From CAYHPY01 sp964358485 (GTDB lineage: Bacteria; Elusimicrobiota; Elusimicrobia; UBA1565; UBA9628), in assembly GCA_964358485.1 (NCBI GenBank), contig CAYHPY010000050.1:1-24844 (forward strand): DNA of 24,844 nucleotides, given 5' to 3'. Of this stretch, positions 6,342 through 18,300 are shown piece by piece (the first letter of the stretch is position 1; each line of letters begins with the position of its first letter). The position numbers were made by a program, and so were the translations under genes. Below the pieces are notes generated by a model that saw nothing but the letters and a program-made list of their open reading frames with translations, was not told where the DNA came from and searched no databases.

Positions 6342-9300
6342 CAAGAGCACGAGCACCAAGCCGCGGTCGAGAACCCGGAGCAGACCGAGAATCCCGCGCC
6401 GGCGCCCGCCGTGACCGAGTTGGCCGCCGTTCCCCTGCCCATCCTTCCCGTCAAACCGCCGCCTCCTCCCCCGCCCGTCCTCCCTTCCGTGCCCAGGGAA
6501 TTGACCGAGGCTCTCAATAAGCTTCAGGAACAACGCAAGCGGCTGGATAAGGTTCAAACCCTTCTTCCCCGCTTCGTGGACACCATGGGCTTTTTGGACC
6601 CGGCGACCGGCAAGCTTAAACACCCGGAAAACGGCGAGCTCATGGACCCGGCCGCGGTCGTCAAGGAAATCGACGAGGCCGCCAAGGAGATCGTCCGCGA
6701 GGCGCTCAAGCCCAAGCCCGGGGAGACGCGGGATCCCTCGGCGCCCGCGCCGGTCCTGCCCTCCGGCGAGGCCCGCAATTTCCTGCTCGAGCTGTCCTCG
6801 CGGACCTTGGTCCTCGGCCCCTTGGCCCTGATCAAATCCGGGCACGCCCAGCTTCAGCGCCAGGTTCCGGGCTTCGAGAAAGAGGGCCGCGAGGCCGCCC
6901 AAGCCAAGAGCCAAACCCCCGATATCGACAAGCGCTCCGAGGCCTTCATGACGGAGTGGAAGCGCCTCCGGGTTCTGGTGGACGCCGAGCGGGCGCGCGG
7001 CGCGGGGGCGTGGGGGCTCCCCGAGCCGCCGGCCGACGTTCGCGCCTTCCAGGCCGAGCAGGCCCTGGCCTTCGTCGCGGAATCCGACAAGCTGCTGGGC
7101 CGCTACAAGACGGCCCGCGAACAGATCCTGGCCAGCCCCGCCCGGGAAACCGGCAAGGTGACCGAGGCCCTGATGGCCAAGCTCGTCGAGCAGGTGCCTC
7201 CGGAACGCCAGCCCGCTTTGGTTCGCGAACTGGGGGGAATGCGCGGCAAGCTGGCGGGCCACCTGGCGGGCGAAAACCAGGACATCAACGGCCTGCTCGC
7301 GGATTTGGGAAAAGCCTATGACAACGCGGGCCTCAGCCAGGGGGATTTGACCAAGGCCATGCCGGTGCTTCAAGGCGAGGCCGTCAAGGAGCGCGATCGG
7401 TTGACCGCCTCTGGAACCGTCGTGCCGGCGGGAGAAAACTCCCCGGCCGGACCGCAGTTGAAGCTTTCCGACCCCCGGCAGTGGAAGGTCGGGGGCAGCG
7501 TGCCCTCCCTCGACATGGGCAAGGACGCCCCGAAGCCCGATCAGGCGCCTCCGCCTCCTTCCTGGTGGACGCAGGGCCTTCCGGCCTGGGAGGCGGCGGT
7601 CGGCATGGTTCGCCCCTTGGATGGCAGCGACCCCTTCAAATTGGCGGCGGCCATGGCCAAGCGCTCCCTTCTTCTGCCGGTTCCACCCACCGAAGGTGAG
7701 AAGATCGCCGAGCGTCTGGGGGAATTGGCCCGGGCCGCCGGGCGGCGCGAGCTGGAACTTAAATACCAGACGGACCGGGACTCCATCCGCAACGGGATCA
7801 AGGCGCTCCAGGGCAAGCTGGCCTCGCCCACCGCCGCGGGCCTTCCCCAGAAGGAAGAGCTCGACACCCTTTCGAAAGCCATCGAGGATTTCAAAGTCCA
7901 CGGCTTCGTCTCCTTCCTGGACGGCTCGGCCGGGACCCCCAAGAGCGGCAAGAAAAAGGCGACGGCCGCCACCGGGGGCGTGGCCGAGCATGAGAGGTTG
8001 GTGTCCGAATTCAAGGCCGACGCGGCCAAGGTCGCCGCCGACGCCAAGGCCGTTCGGGAGAAATCCCAGGCCGAGGCCGCCAAGCTGGCCAAGCCCCTGA
8101 AAGCCCTGGCCGGGCAGATCGAGGCCTTGGACCGCGAGAACGGCGGGACCGCGGCCGCCAAGGCGGGCCTCCTGCCGGTTCGTCTGAAGAATTTCTCGGA
8201 GCGCCTGGCTCCCGCCTCGGCGGCGGCCGAGGCCGCCCGGCTCAACCTCCTGGAAGAGGACCGCGTCGTTCTGGACGCGGAGCTCATCAAGGCGCGCAAG
8301 GCGCTGGAGGCCTTGGCCGTCAACGGAATGGCTTCCTCCTACGTCCACATCTCGGATACGATCCTGCGGACCCTCAAGAACGCGCCCAATAAGTTTTTGT
8401 CCATGGAGGGAAAGTCCAAGGCCGAAGCCGACGCGCACCAGGCCGCCGTTAAGGATTTCATGTCCAAGACCTGGCCCGCCCTGCTCAAGGACATGCCCGC
8501 GCTTTGGGATCTCCTGGAGCCGGTGTGGGCGGGCTCGGAGGAAGGCGTCCGCAAGGACTGCGCCGGCCAGCGGGGACAGGCCGAAAAAATGCTCAACCTC
8601 ATCAAGTCCATGAAGGAGAGCAATTTCAATCCGACCTTGCTCGACAAGGACACCCTCGGCTTGGTCCTGGGCGACGCCGAGAAGGGGGGAGAGCTCGGCT
8701 TCATGGGCCAGGCCATGCTCAAGAACCTGGAGACCAAGCGGCTCAACTCGGAAAAGCTGACCGGCCTCTTGGGCGCCCTCAAGGGGATCGAGGGGCTCAA
8801 GCTCGACGGCAGCGACTCCGACTCGGAGCTTCTGGCGCGGTTCTTCGAGAACCCGGCGAACAAGAAAATGATGGAGGGGACGGATCTGGAGGCGGTGGTC
8901 GCGCAGTGGACCGCCGCCAAGCAGGCCGAGGCCTCCGGCGCCGTCGCGGCCCCCGGCAAGCCGGGCGCCAAGGAGGCCTACCGCAACCTCATCGAGAGCC
9001 TGACCTTCGCCCAGGCGCAGGAAGAAAAGCCCAGCGAGGATCGGACCCGAGCCATGCTCTATCTGCGGCACGCCCAGCTCAACCGCAGCGTCTACGAGTA
9101 CCTGACCGGTCCTTCGGCTACCGAGGCCGACAAGGCGGCCTACGCGGGTTTCCTGGCCGAGTACGAGAAAGACCGGGACCTCAAGAAGGAGCCCACCCGG
9201 GCCGATCTTGACCGCCAGGGCGCGCTGACCGACCAGGCGCGGAACCTGCTCCGCAATTTCCCCGAGTACAAAGCCATGGTCCGCAGCCAGAAAGCCAACG

Positions 9301-12300
9301 CACAGCTCCAGGGGGAGCTGGAGGGCCTGCTGGAGACCGGCGATCCCGCCGTGCGCGCGGCCCTGGCCAAGGCGGGCGCGCCCGACATCGCCAACTTGAG
9401 CCAGCGCGCCGAGAAGCAGACGGTTCTTCAGTGGGGGATCATGGCCTACCAGCAGGGAATCGTCGGCCGGGACTCCCAGGCCTGGGAAGGGATGAAGGAC
9501 CAGATGCTTTCTTACTACTACGGCCCGGATTTTAAAAAGGCCACCCAGGCCCAATCCGAGGCCCTGCAAGGGGGGACCGACGAGGCCCTGCGGGCTTTTG
9601 GCTCCGGCAATTTCAACCCCTCGGCCCTGGCCGAGACCTTCGACGGGATCGTGACCCCGACCATTTCGGTCTACAACCCCCAAACCCAGAAGAAGGAGCC
9701 CCAGGCCTTCATCACCTCCGGTTTCCTGAAAGAGATTCCCCGCCTGCAGGCCCGCGACAAGGAAGGGAAACTCACGGGCCGCGACCAGATGCTTTTTCAG
9801 GTCTGGCAGGGCGACGGGGATTCCCGGAGCGAGAGCTATAAGGGCTCGTTCAAGGGGATGCTGGTCTCGGCCGCCGAGACCAATAAAAAATTGGCCTCAA
9901 TCGCCCGGGCCAAGAGCCCCGATCAGCTTCCCGGTTCCGACGACCCCGCCTTGAAAACCTTCCTGCTGTACCTGGGCGAAGGGGCCAGCCGCGAGAAGCT
10001 GGCCGAGATCCTCAAGAAATCCCGCGACGATCCCGACGCGGCGGCCGTCTACTCATACCTGGACGGGTTGGCCGCGCAATTCGAATCCAACGCCGCGATC
10101 ATCCAGAAAGGCGTTTCGACCCCGGAGGACGCCAACGCCCTGGCCGAGGCCTTCCGGGCGGCGGGCCTCGATGTCTACGATGAGCGGCTCCTCAAGATCG
10201 CCGCCAATCCCGCGGGGGTGTCGCAGGAGCCCGTCGACGAGGAAGGTCGCCGGAACCTCGCGGCGCTTCGCCAGCTCAAACGCCAGCCCGGCCTTGCCGA
10301 GAACGCCGACGGCAAGGCCCTGTTCTCGGCCCTGATGTCGGATCTCAAAAACAGCAAGGCCCCGGCCCAGGCCCAGGCCCGCTCCGACCAACTGCTCTTC
10401 ACCACCAACGACGAGACGCAGGCCGCCTATGGCAGGCTGGCCGGGGCGCTCGGCTCCAACGCCGCTTTCAGCCAGCTCTCGGGGCTTTTGAGCGCGCTCA
10501 ACGAGCAGCGGGCCGCCAACGACGACATGCTGGTCATGAGCCAGGTCAACGCTCGGACCGCCGACGGCCGCCTGCGCCAGCGGATGGCCGGGGACCTTTC
10601 CCTGCTCATGACGCAAAGCCATTTGTCCCTCCGGGACGGCCACGCCGAGGACGGCTTGGCGGTCTCCGGTTGGCTGGTGGGCCGCGGCGACGACGAGAAG
10701 GTGGTGCGCCGCAATAAGTTCTCCGGGGAGCCGGCCGACCGCATCGACCCCAAGAGCCGCCAGACCACCAAAAACGACGTGGCCGACGTCTCGGTCGGCT
10801 TGCCGCCCGGGACGACCAAGGACGGAATTCAGACCGTCAAGCTGGACTCCAAGGGGCGGCCCACCGGGGATTACGAATTCACCTCGCTGGACGGCAGCTA
10901 CCGCCGGAGCGTGGCCGATCAGCAACCGGGCGGGGCCCCGGGCCAGGAGGGGCGCTTCGCGTCCTTCCGGGACAAGGAAGGAGGCGTCGTTTACCGGGAG
11001 GTCGATGAAAACGGCTCCCCCAAGAAAGGATCCAAGTTCTTCCGCGTGCTCGACCCGGCCCTGCCTCCCGCCCAGATCGAAGGGGCCAAGGAGGGCGACT
11101 TCCGCCGGGTCCGCGAGCTCAAGGTCACGACCCTGGAAAGCGGACAGCCCGTCGTCCACGCGATGACCTTCTACACCGCCGGTAAGAACGACCAGGTCCT
11201 GCGCTCCGGTCCCAATGAAAAGGGCGCGGTGTCCCGCCGGGCCGCGGCCTCCGGGGAAAACGTGGTGCTTTCGCTGACCCGCAGCGGCGGCGGGCAGATC
11301 GTGCAGATCGACTACGAGTCCGGGACCCAGTTCATCCGGCGCGGGGACGTGGGCTGGCAGTTTTCCCTGAGCGAGGATTACGGCGGCCTCAACAAGGGCA
11401 AGTCCCGGACCTTCATGACTTTCGAGGACGGCAGGGCCGTGGCGCAGTATTCCGAGTACCTGGAGGTCAACCCCGAGACCAAGGTCTCCTCCCTGAAGCG
11501 CACCGTCCTCAACGATCCCAAGAACAAGATCGCCGGCGCCACCATCACCGGCACCTACACCGTCGCCACCGGCTTCGACGCCAACGACGTCAAGGCGCGG
11601 TTCCAAGCCGAGAGCAAGACCGGGGCCGGGGTGGCCATGGACACCGCCGGCAAGCCCGCCGAATCGGTGTCGGTCAAGTTCGACCATAAGGGCGGAAAAA
11701 TCAGCGACCAGGCCTACTCGGACGTGGCCCGCCGGGTCCGGGGCATGCTGGGGGAAAACCCCGGAACCGACTTCAACGGCGACCTGGCCGGGCTCATGCG
11801 GCTCTTCGACGGCCAGGTCAAGCGCCCCGGCGAAATCAACGGCAAGGACGTTTTCGACGTGGGCTTCAACTTCGGTTCCGGCGGCTCCGCGTCGGTCAGC
11901 ACCCGGCAGTGGGACAAGGCCGCCAACCGGGTCATCAACGAAAAGCCCCTCAATTTCCGCTACGCCGAGCTTCCCAAGGAGAACGCCGAGCTCTTCTCCG
12001 GCCCCGACACCGTCCAGGGCCGGGAGCAGAAGCTCCAAGTCTCCAACACCAACCGCCTCAAAGCCATCCGCGACTTCCTGGGGGACAAGAGCCACGCCTT
12101 TGTGCTTTACGAGACCGACGAGAACCTGGGCATTCCGGAGTTCGCCAACGGCAAGCGACGCAACCGCGAACGCGTGGCCAGCTTCGTGGGGGGCAAAAAC
12201 TGGAGCCGGGACCAGCGGCAATACCGGGTCGGCGAGGAAGGCGAAACCTACGACAAGGGCGGGGCGGGCCTGCTCTGGGGCTCGGACGTCATGCAGGGCG

Positions 12301-15300
12301 TGTCGATCAAAGACATGAGCGGGCGCACGGTCGGCCGCTACGACTACAAGGTCGGCACAGGCACCAGCGTCTGGAACGCCGCCGCCAAGCTGGGGGACTA
12401 TACCTCCAACAGCATCCGCTACAACAACTGGGGCGAGAACAACCCGATGGCCTCCGCCATCCTGGGCGGCCTGGCCGGCGGCCTCATCGAGGGCCTGCTC
12501 GACCCGACCAATCTTTTGATGATGGGCGGCATGGCCGCCGCGGCCAAGATCGCCATCAAATCCGCCAAGGCCGTCGACAACGCGGTCAAGGCCGGGAAAG
12601 CCGTCAGCCGGACCACCAAGATCGTCAAGCAGACCTCCGAATTCACGGTGAAGACCTTGCCCAAGGCCTTCAAAGGCCTGATGTACTTCCAAGGCGGCAT
12701 GGCCGGCTACAACCTCTCGGTGGGCGCGGCGACCGGAAATCTCGACATGATCAATCAGGGCGTCCGGGGGGCGGCCATGCTTATCCCGATGGACGGCATC
12801 TATCACTGGATGGGCAAGCAGTCCAAGAGCGTCTTCGGTGGCAACAAGCCGCCGCCCGACATCGGCAACAAGAACATCCCATCAGGCGGCGACGGCGCGG
12901 CTCCTCCCAGGGACGCGCCGCCGACTCCGCCGCAGAACCAGGACGTCACGCCTCCTCCGCCGCATGGGGACAATCCCCCGGCGGGCGGAACTCCCCCGCC
13001 CCACGGGGACGCTCCCCCGGCGGGCGGAACGCCGCCGCGCGTGGACCCTCCTTCCCCCGGAGGCCCGCCGCATGGCGCCCCTCCGCCCGTTCCGCGCAAC
13101 AGCCCCGTCCCGACGGGCCTGCACGCCGCCAAACCCGCGGGCTTCGACAGCGGGACCTTGGGCAGCCCTTCCGCTTCCGCCATCGGCGGCGACATCACCC
13201 CTCGCAGCGGGATGGTGGCCAATTCCAAGGTCCCCTCCGCCCACTCCTCACCGGCGGGAGCGCCCAAGGCTCCGGAGCCGATCAAGGCCCCGGAAGCCGC
13301 TCCCAAACCCGCCCCCGCGCCGACCGCCAAGCCCGCCGACGCGGTCGCGGTCAAAGACGCCCCCGTCCGTCCGGACGTCGCCGCCCAGCACGCCGACGCC
13401 CCCGCGCCCGTCAAGAGCCCGGCCGAGCCGCCTAAGGACCTGATCGCGATGGGGCCTCGCCCGGAAGTGACGGCCGCTCCGCATCAAGCCGCTCCTCATC
13501 AGCCCAAGCCGGCGGACATGGACGCCAATCTCGGGCGGGGGCCGCCTCAAAAAGGCGGGGACTTCGATCCGCTCCACGCAGACGCGGACGGGAAACTCAA
13601 AACCCCCGAGGCTCATGAGGGGAATCTCAAAGAGCCCGATGCCGGAAACCTGAAAGACGGAAACCTGAAAGACGGAAACCTGAAGGACCCCGATGGCGAT
13701 TTCAAAAATCCCAAGGACGCGAGCCCGAAGGAAGGAAATCTCAAGGAACCCAAGGACGCAAGCATCAAGGACCTTCGGAAAACCAAGGATCAAGGGTTTT
13801 CGGACAGGACGGCGGGCGACCCGAAGCCGGCGAAATCTCCCCAGCCTCGCCGCCAAAACACCAAAGAGCCCCGGAAATCCCGTTCCTCGGAAGCTCCGTC
13901 CGCCCAGCCGAAGCCCGAAGCTCCGGTCAAACCGGTCGAGTCCAATCCCAAACCCGCCGATTCCGGAACGCCCGCCAAGGAGCCCGCCCCCGCGGCCAAG
14001 CCGGACGCCCCGCGGCCGGCGGACGCTCCCGGCAAGCCCGTGGAGCCGCCTGTCCAAGCCCAGGAGCCTTCGATCCGGCCCGAGCAATCCGCTCCCCAGG
14101 GCGATCCGGCGGCTCGGCCCCAGGACGCCGGAATCGGGCCCAAGACGGCTCCCGACAAACCCGGAGTCTTCGACCGGTTCAATGACCGGATGGTGAAAGT
14201 GGAGAGCTTCCTCGGCAAGCACTTTCCCACCTTCGCGGCGGGAGGGCGGACCGCCGGGCGCAAGCTCACCTCGGATTGGAATCAGACCGTCCTGCGCCAT
14301 CATCAGCGCGTGGCCCATTTCCAGGCCAACAACCCCAAGGTCACGGCCTTCGTCAAAGGCGCCTCCGCCGTGGCTCAGGCCCCGGGCAACATGCTCGCCG
14401 GCTGGGGCCGCAAGCTCAACGGCGTGGCCGACGGGCTGGTCAAGCCCAAGGCTCCGGGGGCCGCGCCGGACGCGCCGCCGGAGCTCAACGCCTTCGGGAA
14501 ATTCGCCCGGTCCTTGGGCAACCGCCTTCAGGGCGCGGGCCTGGAAGGCCGGACGGCGCTGGATTGGACCGAGGCCCGCTACTCCAAGGTGCACGAGCGC
14601 CCCGATTTCATCAAGGCCGCCAAGCAGGCCGATTTGCCCGAGGGTTCGGGCGCGCTTCATGCCCGGACCGACCCGGCCACGGGGCGCATCCTCGAGATCA
14701 GCGCCAAGCCCTTCCCGCCCAAGGATGGGGCCGTCGATCTGGAGCTCAAGGTCCTTAAGAACGGCGACGGTTTCGAGCTGGCCGGAATGGCCGTCGCCCC
14801 CGGCTCCCGGGGCAAGCTGGCGCCGGCGGCGGCCGAGCATTTGGATTATTTGCTGACGGAATCCTTCAAGTCCCCCTTGACCGCCAAGCACGCCGAAACC
14901 CTTCTGGGGGATTCGGGCTTGCAGGGAAAGATCGTCGCGGCCATGAATCCGGCGACCCGCGTCTCCGAGGTGGAACTCCACTGGGACAAAGCCGGAAATC
15001 GTTGGAGGGTGGAGCCGATCCCCGGGGATCCCTCGGCGCCGAAGGCCCGAATGCAATTGACCAAGGACCTCGGCTCCGACACCTTCCGCCTGACCGGGTT
15101 CTCGGGCAAGGGAGCGCCTCCCGCGGCCGCGGCCAATCTGCAAACCGCGCTCATGAACGGGTTGGCCAACGGCCTGGACCTGGCCCGGGTGAAAGCGGCT
15201 TCCGCCGCGAGCGCCGACCAGGGCTTGGCCTTGAAAGGGCAGGCTCCCGCGGCGGCCGAGACGCCCGCGATGCGCGACAACCGCTCCCGCATGGGCAAGG

Positions 15301-18300
15301 CGGTGGACCAGAGCTTCGAGCTTCTGACGAAATTCGGCCCCGAGGGCGCGGACGCCGACGGATTCGTGAAGGGCCTGCAGAGAACCGACGCCCTGCCCGA
15401 GGCGATGGGGGCCCGCCAGGAGGCCATCGCCAAGATGGCCCAGGAGTATCTGGGAATCAAGGAGCCGCTCAAGGTGGTGGCCCCGGACACCGACCCGCTG
15501 TCGGGCGCGCAGATTTTCATCCTCAAAAAAGGAGACGAGGTGGTCGGGGTCTACAAGGTCTTCACCAACAACGGCAAGGGCCCGGTGACGATCATGAACG
15601 AGCTGGGGGCCGGGAGGACCTTGGGGAGCCTGGGGCTCAAGAAGTCGATCCCGGTGGATTCCCTGGGCGCGTGGCGGCTGGGCGAGAGCGGGGAAATCGG
15701 CTACATGATGGCGGGGGCGGGCGGCAAGGATTTCTACGGGTACTTCAAGGAGATCGGCAAGCTGGAGCTGGGCTCGGCGGCCCGGGTCGAGAAGGTGGCG
15801 GAGATCCAGGGCCGGGTGGAGTCCATGGCCAAGGCCATGGCGGAGATGCACCAGGCCGGGCCCACCGGAAAAATGGACGCGGGGGAAAAGAAGGCCAGCC
15901 TGGATAAGGCCCTCGTCGCCCTGGACGCGATGAAGGGCAAGCTCCCTTCCGAAACCTATCACGCGATGCGCGAGCGCCTGGCCAAGCTGGGCGAGGGTTA
16001 CCTCACCCACGACATCCCGGGCCACATCACCCACGGCGACGCCCACCCGGGCAATTTCTTCATGGACAAGGACGGCAAGATCACGATGATCGATCTTGAA
16101 ACCTCCATGGAGTCGGTGAGCAAGTCCGGCAAGGGGACCAAGAGCCCGCTGGGCGACGTGGGGCGCTTCGTGGAGTCCATGGCCTTGAACAACAAGCTCA
16201 AGGGCATGAACCTGACCCCCGAGGAGCTCTCCGGCCTCCAGCAGGCGTTTTTGACCTCTTACGCCAAGGAGGCCAAGATCAAGCCGGCGGATTTCGAGGC
16301 TCACCGGCAGTACCACCAGGCCCGGATGCAGGTCATCGCCCTCAAATACGCCAAGACCCCCGAGGATTTCAACGGCCTGCTCAACGCGGTCAAGGCCGAT
16401 CTCTCCACGCTCCCCAAGCCGTCCGTCGTGGAGACGCACGCGATGCAGGAAAACCGCCTGAAGATGGGCAAGGCGGTGGACCAGAGCTTCGAGCTTCTGA
16501 CGAAATTCGGCCCCGAGGGCGCGGACGCCGACGGATTCGTGAAGGGCCTGCAGAGAACCGACGCCCTGCCCGAGGCGATGGGGGCCCGCCAGGAGGCCAT
16601 CGCCAAGATGGCCCAGGAGTATCTGGGAATCAAGGAGCCGCTCAAGGTGGTGGCCCCGGACACCGACCCGCTGTCGGGCGCGCAGATTTTCATCCTCAAA
16701 AAAGGAGACGAGGTGGTCGGGGTCTACAAGGTCTTCACCAACAACGGCAAGGGCCCGGTGACGATCATGAACGAGCTGGGGGCCGGGAGGACCTTGGGGA
16801 GCCTGGGGCTCAAGAAGTCGATCCCGGTGGATTCCCTGGGCGCGTGGCGGCTGGGCGAGAGCGGGGAAATCGGCTACATGATGGCGGGGGCGGGCGGCAA
16901 GGATTTCTACGGGTACTTCAAGGAGATCGGCAAGCTGGAGCTGGGCTCGGCGGCCCGGGTCGAGAAGGTGGCGGAGATCCAGGGCCGGGTGGAGTCCATG
17001 GCCAAGGCCATGGCGGAGATGCACCAGGCCGGGCCCACCGGAAAAATGGACGCGGGGGAAAAGAAGGCCAGCCTGGATAAGGCCCTCGTCGCCCTGGACG
17101 CGATGAAGGGCAAGCTCCCTTCCGAAACCTATCACGCGATGCGCGAGCGCCTGGCCAAGCTGGGCGAGGGTTACCTCACCCACGACATCCCGGGCCACAT
17201 CACCCACGGCGACGCCCACCCGGGCAATTTCTTCATGGACAAGGACGGCAAGATCACGATGATCGATCTTGAGACCTCCATGGAGTCGGTGAGCAAGTCC
17301 GGCAAGGGGACCAAGAGCCCCCTGGGCGACGTGGGGCGGTTCGTGGAGTCCATGGCCCTGAACAACAAGCTCAAGGGCATGAACCTGACCCCCGAGGAGC
17401 TTTCCGGCCTCCAGCAGGCCTTCCTCGCGGCCTACGCCAAGCAGGCCAAGATCAAGCCGGCGGATTTCGAGGCCCACCGGCAATACCACCAGGCCCGGAT
17501 GCAGGTCACCGCGCTCAAGTACGCCAAGACCCAGGAGGATTTCGACGGCTTGCTGGCCGTCGTCAAAATGGATCTGGCCAAACCCACCACCATCGGCGAC
17601 TCCGCCCCTTGGATGAAAGGGGCGCCCGACTCCGCCCGGCCGCTCCTGGAGGAGCGCGTCTACCGGGACGTCCTGACCGGGGCCTACAATCAGCGCTATC
17701 TGGACGACCACGCTTCCGCTCTCCTGCGGGACTACCAGGAAGCGGTGATGTTCGACGGGGACAGCTTCGGCTCCATCGACCGCTCCATGCGCCAAATGTT
17801 CGGCGACACCATCGGCGGCCTGATGGCCGACGAGGTGCTGGCCCGCATGATCCGGCGCGCCGAGGAGGGCGCGGCGGCGGCCGGCCGATCGGTCGTGGTC
17901 CGCAAGGGCGGGGAAGAGGTGGTCATCTTCGCCAAGAAGGGCGAGGGCCTCAAGATCGCCGAGGCGGCCCGCCACGCCGGCGAGCGCTTCCATGCCGATA
18001 ATCTGGAATTGGCCGAGGTCCTGGCCCAGTTCGCGCGCAGCCACGGGGTCAAGGGAGACGTTCCGACGATCATGGACGCCGTCCGCCGCCAGGCGGTCGT
18101 CGACGCGAAGGCCAAGGCCGCCGGGGCCGGCCAGCCGGAATCCTCGATCAATCTCGAGCAGGTCCGCTCCCGCGTCGGAACGCTTTCCTTGGGCGTGGCG
18201 CGGATCGATCCCCAGGGAGCTCCGGACGCGGCCCTGGAGCGCGCGATCAAGCTGGCCGACCGGGCTCTGGACCATTCCAAGAAGGCCGGGGGCAAGAACT

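Noticed and set aside
10650..12120. Beta-rich stretch considered as RHS/YD repeats
   Set aside because: Segments such as DSKGRPTGDYEFTSLDG recall such repeats, but no regular YD-repeat periodicity or RHS core motif is visible, so no RHS call is made.
13619..13760. Short repeat cluster considered as a CRISPR array
   Set aside because: Units are 15 bp, directly adjacent with no spacers, and in frame within a coding region.
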